DNA of 64,000 nucleotides, from assembly GCA_900541045.1 (NCBI GenBank), contig UQID01000011.1:1-64000 (forward strand), given 5' to 3'. This document shows positions 18,245-26,015 of the stretch, piece after piece. The DNA comes from an uncultured Collinsella sp. (GTDB taxonomy: Bacteria > Actinomycetota > Coriobacteriia > Coriobacteriales > Coriobacteriaceae). Position numbers and translations under genes: made by a program. A model generated the notes under the pieces. The model was not told the origin of the DNA. It made no database searches and was given only the letters and a program-made list of their open reading frames with translations. The number at the start of each line of letters is the position of its first letter. The first letter of the stretch is position 1.

Positions 18245-19150
18245 ATGTCCGATTCCGTTGACACGACGGTCGATGCGACCTCGTCGCGCGAGCTCATCAA
18301 GCGTGCCCTTTCCCATGGCAAGAAGGGCCGCATCAACAAGGACCTGTCCAACAAGATTATGCTCGGCGTGTTTCGCGCCGCGGCCTATATCACCACCCTG
18401 GTGTTGCTCGCCATCATCGCCTACGTGGTCATTAACGGTCTTCCGCATATCTCGCTCGACTTTATCTTCGGCTGGCCGCAGGGCGTAAACGCCGAGGGCG
18501 GCATTTGGCCCACGATCGTCTCGACTATCTACGTGACGGCACTCGCCATGCTCATCTGCACGCCGGTTGCCGTCTTGGCTGCGGTCTATCTGGCTGAATA
18601 CGCCAAGCAGGGCAAGATTGTCGACATCATCCGCTATGCTGCCGATGCTCTGGCCTCGGTGCCTTCCATCGTTATGGGCCTCTTTGGTTACGCCTTGTTT
18701 GTTGAGGCCATGGGCCTGGGTCTTTCGATGGTTTCGGCCGCCCTGGCACTGGCACTTCTGATGCTGCCTATCGTCATGCGCACCACCGAGGAGGCAATCC
18801 GCGCCGTTCCGCGCTATATCCGTTGGGGCGCATATGGCCTGGGCGCCACCAAGTGGCAGGTCGTCTCCAAGATCGTGCTTCCTTCGGCCTTTGGCCGCAT
18901 TGCCACCGGCATCGTCCTTGCCATCGGCCGCGCCATCGGCGAGACTGCGGTGGTGCTCTACACCATGGGTCAGGCCATCAACCTGCCCATATCGCCGCTC
19001 GATTCCGGTCGCCCCATGACCGTTCACCTCTATTTGCTTGCCAATGACGGCATCAACATGAACGCAGCCTACGGCACCGCGCTATTGCTGATGGCGATTA
19101 TTCTGGCCTTCAACCTGTTTGCGCGTTATCTGTCGCGCAAGCGCCGCTAG
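18245..19150 (+). CDS. pstA: Phosphate ABC transporter permease PstA
   Basis: The second Pst permease, 301 aa, with six membrane segments after a ~45-residue basic cytoplasmic N terminus. The EAA loop appears as RYIRWGAYGLGATKWQVVSK followed by IVLPSAFGRIATGI. It pairs with PstC to form the channel energised by PstB. It is 3 bp after pstC and 12 bp before pstB. Confidence 0.95.
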   Translation: MSDSVDTTVDATSSRELIKRALSHGKKGRINKDLSNKIMLGVFRAAAYITTLVLLAIIAYVVINGLPHISLDFIFGWPQGVNAEGGIWPTIVSTIYVTALAMLICTPVAVLAAVYLAEYAKQGKIVDIIRYAADALASVPSIVMGLFGYALFVEAMGLGLSMVSAALALALLMLPIVMRTTEEAIRAVPRYIRWGAYGLGATKWQVVSKIVLPSAFGRIATGIVLAIGRAIGETAVVLYTMGQAINLPISPLDSGRPMTVHLYLLANDGINMNAAYGTALLLMAIILAFNLFARYLSRKRR

Positions 19151-19162
19151 TTAAGGAGTCCC

Positions 19163-19966
19163 ATGTCCGTCTATCAGTCCGCTCCCACGCCGGAGCAAGC
19201 GGCCATCACGGCCAAGGATTTCAACTTTTGGTACGGTGACTTTCATGCGCTGACGGGGCTCGACCTCAACATCGCCAAAAACGCCATCACCTCGTTTATC
19301 GGTCCTTCGGGCTGCGGCAAATCGACGTTTTTACGCTGCATCAACCGTATGAACGACCTTATCGAGGGCACTCGTGTCGAGGGTGCCATGACGCTCGACG
19401 GCAACGATATCTATGCCGAGGGCGTTGACCCGGTCGACCTTCGCCGCCGCGTGGGCATGATCTTTCAGCAGCCCAACCCGTTCCCCAAATCCATCTACGA
19501 GAATGTCGCTTTTGGCCCTCGTCTGCAGGGCGTGACTAGCAAAAGCGACCTCGACGACATCGTGGAAGAATCGCTCAAGCGCGCCAACCTCTGGAAAGAG
19601 GTATCCAATCAGCTCAACAAGGATGGTTTGGCGCTCTCGGGCGGTCAACAGCAGCGTCTGTGCATCGCGCGTGTGCTTGCGGTGCAGCCCGATGTCCTTC
19701 TGATGGACGAGCCCTGCTCCGCCATCGACCCCACGTCCGTATCTAAGGTCGAGGATCTGATGGCCGAGCTGGCGCCCGAGATGACGATCATCATCGTCAC
19801 GCACTCTATGCAGCAGGCCGCTCGCATTAGCGACTACACCGCATTTTTCTTGCAGGAAGTTGCCGGTGAGCCCGCCACGCTCATCGAGTATGGTCAAACC
19901 GACGCGATCTTCACCAGCCCGGTGGATTCGCGGACGGAAGACTATATCACCGGCCGCTTTGGCTGA
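19163..19966 (+). CDS. pstB: Phosphate ABC transporter ATPase PstB
   Basis: The cytoplasmic ATPase of Pst, 267 aa. It has Walker [10 protein letters not shown], the Q-loop in [17 protein letters not shown] (PstB-specific), signature LSGGQQQR, Walker [14 protein letters not shown] and switch His in IIVTHSM. The start has AAGGAG upstream. Context: last transporter gene before phoU, after a 92-bp gap holding two small palindromes (CGGACC-T-GGTCCG and GTGCGG..CCGCAC) with no T-run. Confidence 0.97.
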   Translation: MSVYQSAPTPEQAAITAKDFNFWYGDFHALTGLDLNIAKNAITSFIGPSGCGKSTFLRCINRMNDLIEGTRVEGAMTLDGNDIYAEGVDPVDLRRRVGMIFQQPNPFPKSIYENVAFGPRLQGVTSKSDLDDIVEESLKRANLWKEVSNQLNKDGLALSGGQQQRLCIARVLAVQPDVLLMDEPCSAIDPTSVSKVEDLMAELAPEMTIIIVTHSMQQAARISDYTAFFLQEVAGEPATLIEYGQTDAIFTSPVDSRTEDYITGRFG

Positions 19967-20058
19967 TCGGTGCGACTAGTCCCAAGCCGATCGGACCTGG
20001 TCCGGTGCGTATTCACTGTGCGGGCGGCATGACCGCACCCAACTGATTGGAGTGAACC

Positions 20059-20916
20059 ATGCGCAAACTGTTTTCCCGTCAGCTCATCGAGGCCCGTCAC
20101 GAGATGTTGAGCATCTACGAGGCCGTCGATCTTGCCCTTCACGACGCCGTGAAGGCCTATGTGACCGACGACCGCAAGCTCGCCACTAAGACCAAGAAGC
20201 GCACGCTTTCGATTGATGCTCGCTGCGCCAACTTGGAGGCCGTGTGCTACAGCCTGATCGCTACGCAGTCGCCGGTCGCCTCCGACTTCCGTTTGCTGCA
20301 GACGATTATCTACGTCGAATTTAACCTGCAGCGCATGACCGATAAGGTTCGCCAGATCTGCCGCGCCACGCGTCACATGGTCAAGGCCGACATCTCGCTG
20401 CCTCAGGAGCTCGTCGGCACGGTTGAGGCCGAGGCCGAGGCCGTGTACCAGGTGCTGGGCTCGTCGCTGTCCGCGCTCGTCACCAACGACATGTCCATCA
20501 TCTGCAACCTGGCCGTCGAGGACGAGCCGGTACATGCGGCGTACGAGAAGTTCTTCCGTACCTTTAACCGCATGGACACCGGCGATTTTATGGACGACGA
20601 CAGCAACTATGACGACCTGCGCCGTGCCATCATGGTTTCGCGCTACCTCGATCGCATTGCCTCGATTTCCATCGATGCCGCCTGCCGTCTGACCTTCCTT
20701 TTGACCGGACAGCGTATGACTGCCGGCGATATCGCCCGTACGGATGAGGACGAGCTCGAGAGCATGCGCGTGCCTTCGGGCGAGGGCGTCATTATGAGGC
20801 CCGCCGTGGATGCACGCTTTGTTGCCAAGGTGCCCGCTAACGAGGTGAGCGAGGGTCTTCGCTACCTGTTGGATCATCTTGAGGACGAGGATGATGCCGA
20901 GGACGACGAGGAGTAG
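20059..20916 (+). CDS. phoU: Phosphate signalling regulator PhoU
   Basis: PhoU damps Pst transport and links it to the PhoR/PhoP-type sensor. Two PhoU repeats are recognisable (about 10-100 and 120-220), rich in helix-forming residues, with the acidic metal-binding stretches family-typical (for example ALHDAVKAY and RYLDRIASIS). At 285 aa it is longer than the usual 215-235 because of a C-terminal ~55-residue extension ending in a Glu/Asp tail. No two-component genes are in the window. Confidence 0.92.
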   Translation: MRKLFSRQLIEARHEMLSIYEAVDLALHDAVKAYVTDDRKLATKTKKRTLSIDARCANLEAVCYSLIATQSPVASDFRLLQTIIYVEFNLQRMTDKVRQICRATRHMVKADISLPQELVGTVEAEAEAVYQVLGSSLSALVTNDMSIICNLAVEDEPVHAAYEKFFRTFNRMDTGDFMDDDSNYDDLRRAIMVSRYLDRIASISIDAACRLTFLLTGQRMTAGDIARTDEDELESMRVPSGEGVIMRPAVDARFVAKVPANEVSEGLRYLLDHLEDEDDAEDDEE

Positions 20917-21035
20917 GGTACCCCGTTCGTTGAGAGATTGTAAATACCTAAGGGAGCGCGGCCTTGCGGATGCGGGGCTGCGCTCTTGCGTTAGCATGGG
21001 ACTACTTGTTGTGCTGTTAGCGGAGGCGATTGGCA

Positions 21036-21773
21036 ATGGATAACTATTTGAATGTAATGCGCGCTCGCCGCGAGCAGATACTCGAGCGTTTCTATGCCGC
21101 GCTCGATCGCGCCGGGAGGCCCCGTGATGCCGCGCGTTTGATTGCCGTGTCCAAGACCGTCGGCGTCGATGAGACCATCGCGGCCATCCAGGTGGGATAT
21201 CGCCATTTTGCCGAGAACCGCCCGCAAGAGCTCGTCCGCAAACTTGCAGGTCTGGCGGATCATCCGGAGCTGCCCGAGGTACGCCTTGATATGATCGGCA
21301 ATCTTCAGACCAACAAGATTAACGCGGTGCTGGGTTCGGCCGAGCTGATTCATTCGGTTGGTTCGCTTCATTTGGCGCAGGCGATCTCGAGCCGTGCCGT
21401 TCGCAAGATCGAAGCGGGCGAGCTTTCTGCTCCCCAACAGGTGCTAATCGAGGTTAACGTAAGCGGCGAGGAGTCCAAGGGCGGCTTTTCGCCCGATGAG
21501 ATTCGTGGCGCTGCCGGCGAGCTTGCGGAACTTGAGGGAATTTGTGTGCAGGGCCTTATGACCATGGCCCCTCGAGGGAACAAGGATGTGGCACGTCGCA
21601 CTTTTGCCGGGCTGCGAGAGCTGAGGGATGAGCTGGAGGCGGCGCATCCCGATCTGAGCCTGCCCGAGCTTTCTTGCGGCATGAGCGAGGACTTTGAGCC
21701 CGCCCTTGAGGAGGGCTCTACGCTCGTTCGCCTGGGCAGGGTAGTATTTAGCCCGGAGTTTGCAGTAAAATAG
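21036..21773 (+). CDS. YggS/PLPBP family pyridoxal phosphate homeostasis protein
   Basis: A non-enzymatic PLP-binding barrel protein (YggS/PROSC/YlmE) that buffers pyridoxal phosphate. It has 245 aa from ATG 21036 (GGAGG nine bases upstream; a TTG at 21030 is too close). K40 in LIAVSKTVG is the PLP lysine. HFAENRPQEL, MIGNLQTNK and LSCGMSEDFEPALEEGSTLVRLG are diagnostic. As in other Gram-positives it precedes sepF-yggT-divIVA, the ylmE-F-G-divIVA order. Confidence 0.95.
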   Translation: MDNYLNVMRARREQILERFYAALDRAGRPRDAARLIAVSKTVGVDETIAAIQVGYRHFAENRPQELVRKLAGLADHPELPEVRLDMIGNLQTNKINAVLGSAELIHSVGSLHLAQAISSRAVRKIEAGELSAPQQVLIEVNVSGEESKGGFSPDEIRGAAGELAELEGICVQGLMTMAPRGNKDVARRTFAGLRELRDELEAAHPDLSLPELSCGMSEDFEPALEEGSTLVRLGRVVFSPEFAVK

Positions 21774-21833
21774 GGCTCTGAAGTGCGCACTGGTTTACAG
21801 AGCGCCTGCACTAAACCGTGAGAGGACACAACC

Positions 21834-22559
21834 ATGGGCTTCCTTGACGAGATTAAAAATAAGATGCACCTGGGCGGCCAGCAAGGTTACGACCAGGGCT
21901 ATGACCAGGATGACGACTACGGCTACGATGACGGCTACGATGATGGCTATCAGAACAACGGCTACAGCGGCGCCTCGGGCGAGGGCTTCTATACCCAGGA
22001 CGAGCCGAGTAACGGCCTGCTGGGCCAGACACGCCGCGGTGAGGCCGAGTCGGTCGCCGTGTATACGCGCTCCGGCCAGCTGGTCGGCGATGACTCGCGT
22101 CATGCAACGACATACAATCCGCCGTCGCGTTCTCAGGATAGTGCCGCAGGCGGCTATCGCCCCGGCGCTTACGACACGCCGTCGAGCTATGCCGAGAGCG
22201 CCCGTGCTCGTGCCGCGGCACCTGCGCCCGCTTCTGCGCCGAGCGACGCCTCGGCCTATGCAAACAACATCATTAACGCCACGCCGCAGCTGCCTGCCTA
22301 TGTCCTGCGTCCCGAGAGCTACGACGATGTCGAGACCGTTGTCCGCCGCGTGCGCACCAAGCAGCCCGTTGCGCTGATTTTTGTTGGCGTTCGCACCGAG
22401 GTCGCCAAGCGTGTCCTGGACTTTAGCTATGGCTTTGCCTGCGGTCTGGGCGCTACGGTCAAAGAGGTGGGCGATCGCGTGTTTATGGTGCTGCCCGCCG
22501 GCTGCGAGGTCAAGGATTCGGACCTCAAGAAGCTGCGCGCCGACGGCTACCTTAAGTAA
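21834..22559 (+). CDS. sepF: Cell division protein SepF
   Basis: SepF bundles and membrane-anchors FtsZ; in FtsA-less actinobacteria it is the main Z-ring tether. It has 241 aa with an N-terminal amphipathic membrane-targeting helix (MGFLDEIKNKMHLG), a long Asp/Tyr/Gly-rich and then Ser/Ala-rich linker (about 15-140) and the C-terminal DUF552 domain (about 145-238, with VETVVRRVRTKQPVALIF and GLGATVKEVGDRVFMVLP). The linker is longer than in Bacillus. It stops at TAA in the same frame as the next gene. Confidence 0.94.
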   Translation: MGFLDEIKNKMHLGGQQGYDQGYDQDDDYGYDDGYDDGYQNNGYSGASGEGFYTQDEPSNGLLGQTRRGEAESVAVYTRSGQLVGDDSRHATTYNPPSRSQDSAAGGYRPGAYDTPSSYAESARARAAAPAPASAPSDASAYANNIINATPQLPAYVLRPESYDDVETVVRRVRTKQPVALIFVGVRTEVAKRVLDFSYGFACGLGATVKEVGDRVFMVLPAGCEVKDSDLKKLRADGYLK

Positions 22560-22580
22560 ACCCAAGACGAGGAGATTCTC

Positions 22581-22862
22581 ATCAACATCTACACCATTGT
22601 CCAGCTGGTCAACACGCTGTTCAACTTCTACTCCACACTTATTGTGGTCTATTGCTTTATGACGTGGATTCCCATGAAGCAGGGCGGCCTGCTGCAGGAT
22701 ATCGCCGCGGTGCTCGATAGCGTCTGCGGTCCGTGGCTCAACCTGTTTCGTCGGTTTATTCCGCCGATGGGCGGCGTTGATTTTTCGCCGGTCGTTGCGA
22801 TTATTGCGTTGCAGTTGGTGCAGAGGCTGATTCTGCAGCTTCTTATAGGTATACTCGTATAG
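22581..22862 (+). CDS. YggT family membrane protein, apparent ATC start
   Basis: A small two-helix YggT (YlmG) membrane protein of about 93 aa, linked to division and cell shape in the ylm cluster. The reading frame is clear from IYTIVQLVNTLFNFYSTLIV to the stop, with the second helix near VVAIIALQLVQRLILQLLIG. No ATG, GTG or TTG occurs between the sepF stop and GTG 22644, which would delete most of the first helix. AGGAG at 22570-22574 sits six bases before ATC 22581 (then AAC ATC TAC), so an ATC start giving (M)NIYTIVQ is the best reading. A sequencing or indel error is possible. Confidence 0.75.
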   Translation: MNIYTIVQLVNTLFNFYSTLIVVYCFMTWIPMKQGGLLQDIAAVLDSVCGPWLNLFRRFIPPMGGVDFSPVVAIIALQLVQRLILQLLIGILV

Positions 22863-22924
22863 TACTGGCTCAGTAACTTACGTCGGGCGCCCGGCGCCAA
22901 GGCGATGATAAAGGAGAACTTGTT

Positions 22925-23602
22925 ATGGCTATTACCCCTGCTGACATCCAGGCTCAGACTTTCTCTGAGGCCAAGCGCGGCTATGATCCCGCCGAGGTCG
23001 ACGTCTTTTTGGAGACGCTGTCCTCCGAGGTTGACGCTATGCTTGCCAAGATTGTCGATCTTAAGGGTCGTCTGACTGCCACCGAGCAGCAGCTTGCCGA
23101 CACGCAGGCCCAGCTTGCCCAGGCTCAGGACGCTGCCGCTCAGGCCGTTCCCGCCGCTCCTGTGGCCGCTCCCGCACCCGACTTCTCCGCTCAGGAGCGC
23201 CAGATCTCCGCTGCGCTGATTGCTGCCCAGCAGACCGCCGAGGGCATCGTCAACGATGCCAACGAGAACGCTGAGCGCATCCGCAACGAAGCCGACGCCA
23301 AGGCCCGCGAGGTCATCCGTCAGGCCCTGACCGAGAAGCAGGCCGAGCTCGAGGAGATCGACCGTCTGAAGGCTTCCCGTGAGGAGTTCAAAGCCGAGTA
23401 CCTCAAGCTCATCCAGCACTTCATGGACGATGCGCAGAATTCCTTCCCGTCCGACCTTATGGCCTCCACGCCGGTCGGTTCTGCGGCTTCTCCTGCAGTG
23501 ACCGTTCCCGCCGCCGAGCCGCTGCCTGTCGCTGATCCGGTTGTTCCCGTGGCTGACCCCTTCGCCCCGATCGACAACTTTGCCGCCGACGACCTGGACT
23601 AG
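22925..23602 (+). CDS. divIVA: DivIVA domain protein
   Basis: A curvature-sensing, pole- and septum-localised coiled-coil protein. It has 225 aa: N-terminal DivIVA domain (about 3-55, ITPADIQAQTFSEAKRGYDPAEVDVFLE pattern), an Ala/Gln-rich linker with coiled coil (about 35-75), a Pro/Ala stretch (about 78-92), a second coiled coil (about 95-165) and a Pro/Val/Ala-rich tail. AAAGGAG precedes the ATG. It ends the yggS-sepF-yggT-divIVA group, followed by a terminator. Confidence 0.93.
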   Translation: MAITPADIQAQTFSEAKRGYDPAEVDVFLETLSSEVDAMLAKIVDLKGRLTATEQQLADTQAQLAQAQDAAAQAVPAAPVAAPAPDFSAQERQISAALIAAQQTAEGIVNDANENAERIRNEADAKAREVIRQALTEKQAELEEIDRLKASREEFKAEYLKLIQHFMDDAQNSFPSDLMASTPVGSAASPAVTVPAAEPLPVADPVVPVADPFAPIDNFAADDLD

Positions 23603-23631
23603 CGCCAGAGCTACAATCTCGTGCCCTTAAG

Positions 23632-23660
23632 AGGAGCTCGCACCTGCGGGCTCCTTTTTT
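23632..23660 (+). terminator. Rho-independent terminator after divIVA
   Basis: The stem AGGAGCTCGC/GCGGGCTCCT (10 bp, one G-T pair) with ACCT loop is followed by six Ts. Confidence 0.9.
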
Positions 23661-23972
23661 AGTAGATTTTTGGGATATGCCTTAATTTCTACCTTTTATC
23701 AATTTTATATACGGTGCTCCGCAGAGAGCCTGTCACAAGCTCGATATGCTTGAGAGACAATCCGATGCGTCATTTCACATTGTGGGTGAAAGCCCCCGCA
23801 ATCATTGACTAAGTTCGATATGTTCGAAATCCATATCACGTACATGGGTAATAACGGTATATGTAGGCTCGTAAGTAGTCAAAGTAACCGAACCGGGGCA
23901 GAAAGGTGCGCAAACAAACCGCGACGAACAGCTTCTTCCGCATTTCCTTAGGCAAGCGAAAAGAGGGATGGC
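23661..23972. other. AT-richer intergenic region with two related 16-mers
   Basis: No gene is seen. A 16-mer of form AAGYTCGATATGYTYG occurs at 23737-23752 and 23811-23826, each partly palindromic. Between them is TTTCAC/GTGAAA (23773-23791). TTGACT at 23805 overlaps the second copy and could be a -35, but no good -10 follows. These may be operators for the small gene at 23973. Confidence 0.4.
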
Positions 23973-24401
23973 ATGATGGCCAAGAGCTACGTAAAGATTG
24001 TAATTGTTGTTCTTGCAGTTGGTCTTGCAATGGCGCTATGTGCATCGTTTGCGACGTATAGGTCCGAGCAGTCGTTTATTGATGGCGCTGAAAATGGGTT
24101 TGGCATAGACGGGATGTATGCCAGCGGTGATGCAATCAGGCCGTCTATGGCGATTCTTGCGGGCGAAGATATGGAATGGCAAATCTGTAATGCCGATGGC
24201 TCTTGTATGAGTGGTCGTTTGGCTGCAACAAGCGATCCGAATTCGTTTGATCTTCTCGACGATGACGGAGCGGATTGCGGTTCTGTTCACCTGTCATATG
24301 CATCGCGAGATGGGATGGACGGCATTCTCTATGTCTCTCACAAGATTGGTGATTTCAAGATGCGCAGGACTAACCGCGTGCCGGCTTTTATTGAGGAATG
24401 A
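23973..24401 (+). CDS. Hypothetical small membrane-anchored protein
   Basis: Not recognised. It encodes 142 aa from ATG 23973 (ATG 23976 is also possible; GAGGG lies upstream). An N-terminal helix (about 7-26, IVIVVLAVGLAMALCASF) is a signal or membrane anchor, followed by a ~110-residue exported region with three cysteines (QICNADGSC, ADCG). Base composition is visibly lower in GC than its neighbours and codon choice differs, suggesting recent acquisition. It stands alone between a terminator and an oppositely oriented gene. Confidence 0.65.
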   Translation: MMAKSYVKIVIVVLAVGLAMALCASFATYRSEQSFIDGAENGFGIDGMYASGDAIRPSMAILAGEDMEWQICNADGSCMSGRLAATSDPNSFDLLDDDGADCGSVHLSYASRDGMDGILYVSHKIGDFKMRRTNRVPAFIEE

Positions 24402-24495
24402 TGGTTGCCGTGTTAGTCGCCTACAGCTCGGCCATGTATTCGTGAAAGCTGTTCCATCTGTATTCCAATAGGGAAGCGCGTGCGCCCTGGGCGCG

Positions 24496-24535
24496 AAAAC
24501 GCCGAGCTCTGCGTGTGATAGGGCAGAACTCGGCG
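24496..24535 (-). terminator. Terminator of the nitroreductase gene
   Basis: Read on the minus strand, CGCCGAG and TCTGC arms (24500-24512) pair with GCAGA and CTCGGCG (24523-24535), and a TTTT run follows the stem. The plus strand lacks the T-run. Confidence 0.75.
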
Positions 24536-24579
24536 AAGGGCGCGTGGTAAAAAGGAGATTTTAGGGCATGTGCCAAAAA

Positions 24580-25110
24580 CTACTTGAGGAGGAAGTCGGA
24601 GAGGGGAATGGTGCGGGCATCGCGATGCTCGGGATCGGCGATGTGGTCGGCAGGATAGCCGCAGACGAGCATGTGATAGGGATAGACGCCCTCGGGTAGG
24701 TTGAACCGCTCTCGGGCTAGCTCGGGCTTAAAATGGCATACCCAACACGTTCCCAGGCCTTGCTCCTCGGCCTCCATCATCATTTGATCGCAAACAATCG
24801 AGGTGTCGATAGCGCTGGAGTTCATCTGGTCATAGGGGCGAACCCAAGCGTCGTCGGTAACGCTGCAAATGAGGAAGATGAGCGGAGCGCCAAAGATGGA
24901 CCCATCACGAGCAAACCGAGGCTGACAAGCAGCCGCCTTCTCCAAAAGCTCGGGCGTATCCAACACCATCACACGGGTTGGATGATTATTACAAGCAGAA
25001 GGAGCAATACGCCCAGCCTCAACAATGGCATCCACCACAGCCTGCTCCACAGCCCGATCCTCAAAAGAACGACAAGAATACCGAGCCCGAGCCAAATCCA
25101 AATACCCCAT
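24580..25110 (-). CDS. Nitroreductase family protein
   Basis: A FMN-dependent NAD(P)H oxidoreductase-fold protein, 176 aa from the ATG at 25110 (GGAGGA six bases upstream); an upstream in-frame ATG adds unlikely residues. N-terminal LARARYSCRSFEDRAV contains the FMN-phosphate-binding R-S/C-R-x-F motif; EAGRIAPSACNNHP is the second signature; the C-terminal EEQGLGTCWVCHF replaces the usual G-L/I-G-S/T-C-W-I. The substrate is unknown. It is monocistronic. Confidence 0.9.
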   Translation of the reverse strand: MGYLDLARARYSCRSFEDRAVEQAVVDAIVEAGRIAPSACNNHPTRVMVLDTPELLEKAAACQPRFARDGSIFGAPLIFLICSVTDDAWVRPYDQMNSSAIDTSIVCDQMMMEAEEQGLGTCWVCHFKPELARERFNLPEGVYPYHMLVCGYPADHIADPEHRDARTIPLSDFLLK

Positions 25111-25122
25111 AACCAAATCCTC

Positions 25123-25267
25123 CAAAGTCAGCAAATCAATCCAAAGTAAAACAAAGGGTACCCAAAGCCCCATCCAGCCAAACGTTTAAGGCGGTTCCAA
25201 AGTATCCAATCCGGCCCCAAGGCCCTGCCAACAAAAGCCCCATCGCTTTCAAAGTATCAGCCAAAGT
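25123..25267 (-). repeat. Cluster of ACTTTG motifs in the nitroreductase leader
   Basis: CAAAGT (ACTTTG on the gene strand) starts at 25123, 25142, 25198, 25250 and 25262; two copies extend to CAAAGTATC. AAAGCCCCATC is also duplicated (25164 and 25234). The apparent 62-codon minus-strand frame across this stretch has no family resemblance and is not called. Confidence 0.4.
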
Positions 25268-25277
25268 TCCCAATGGT

Positions 25278-25319
25278 GGTACGTAAGTGGTCGGGCCCGC
25301 GACCGCCGGGACACGTACC
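25278..25319 (-). terminator. Inverted repeat just after the DUF47 gene
   Basis: GGTACGT (25278-25284) pairs with ACGTACC (25313-25319), enclosing a GGTCG/CGACC stem. It lies six bases past the stop of the DUF47 gene. It is GC-rich but lacks a T-run, so termination is plausible only, not certain. Confidence 0.4.
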
Positions 25320-25324
25320 CCCAA

Positions 25325-25948
25325 TTAACTGTTCTTCATGACAATCGAATCCACGACATCAGCCACATTCTCGCAGCAGTCGGCGCAGTACTCCAGGAAA
25401 GCGTAGACGTCACGCCAGGCGATGACCTCGAGCGGGTCCTTGCCATTGACGTGCAGGTTGCGCATGGCGTTGATGTAGAGCTCATCGGCCTCGGACTCAA
25501 TGGTGTTGATCTGGATGACCAGCTCGCGCAGGGTCTTGGACTTGCGGTAATTAGGCAGCTCGACCATAAGGTCCTTCATGGCGCGGCAGGCGTCGGTCAC
25601 CTTGTGGGCGATGACAATGGCATCGGGGTGGATGCTCTGGATGTTGGTGAAGTAGACGCGCTGCACGACGCCCTCGATACGGTCAAGCACAGTGTCGAGC
25701 GAGCAGCTCATCAGGTCCAGATCCTCGCGCTCAAGCGGGGTGATAAAGGCAGTGAGCAGGGCATCCTCGAGCTCATGGTGCTTCTTGTCGGCCGCATGCT
25801 CAATCGCATGCATCTCTTCGAGCATGCCGTGGATCTGCGCGGGATCAAAGTTCTCAAAAATCTTGATGAGCAACTCTGCGGCCTGGACAGCAAGGTCGGC
25901 GCAGGCGACGTAGTTGTCAAAGTAGAACGAATCGGGTTTCTTTGCCAT
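25325..25948 (-). CDS. DUF47/PhoU-like Pit accessory protein
   Basis: A 207-aa all-helical DUF47 protein (TIGR00153-like), related to PhoU, that is usually co-transcribed with Pit transporters and modulates phosphate uptake. Typical features are paired acidic helices such as EEMHAIEHAADKKHHELEDAL, ITPLEREDLDLMSCSLDTVLDRIEG and INTIESEADELY. AAGGA precedes the ATG. It lies 67 bp downstream of the pit gene on the same strand, making a two-gene phosphate operon separate from pst-phoU. Confidence 0.92.
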   Translation of the reverse strand: MAKKPDSFYFDNYVACADLAVQAAELLIKIFENFDPAQIHGMLEEMHAIEHAADKKHHELEDALLTAFITPLEREDLDLMSCSLDTVLDRIEGVVQRVYFTNIQSIHPDAIVIAHKVTDACRAMKDLMVELPNYRKSKTLRELVIQINTIESEADELYINAMRNLHVNGKDPLEVIAWRDVYAFLEYCADCCENVADVVDSIVMKNS

Positions 25949-26015
25949 GAGTGGGTCCTTTCGAGGCGAAGACGGGTGGGCGAGGTATTGCGGTCCGGAT
26001 GGACGTTCGGTTTGA

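Noticed and set aside
19967..20058. A terminator between pstB and phoU
   Set aside because: Two small palindromes exist but without T-runs; read-through to phoU is more likely.
25136..25324. A 62-codon minus-strand frame between the DUF47 and nitroreductase genes
   Set aside because: No ribosome site, unnatural composition, and it runs across the 25278 palindrome and repeated ACTTTG motifs.
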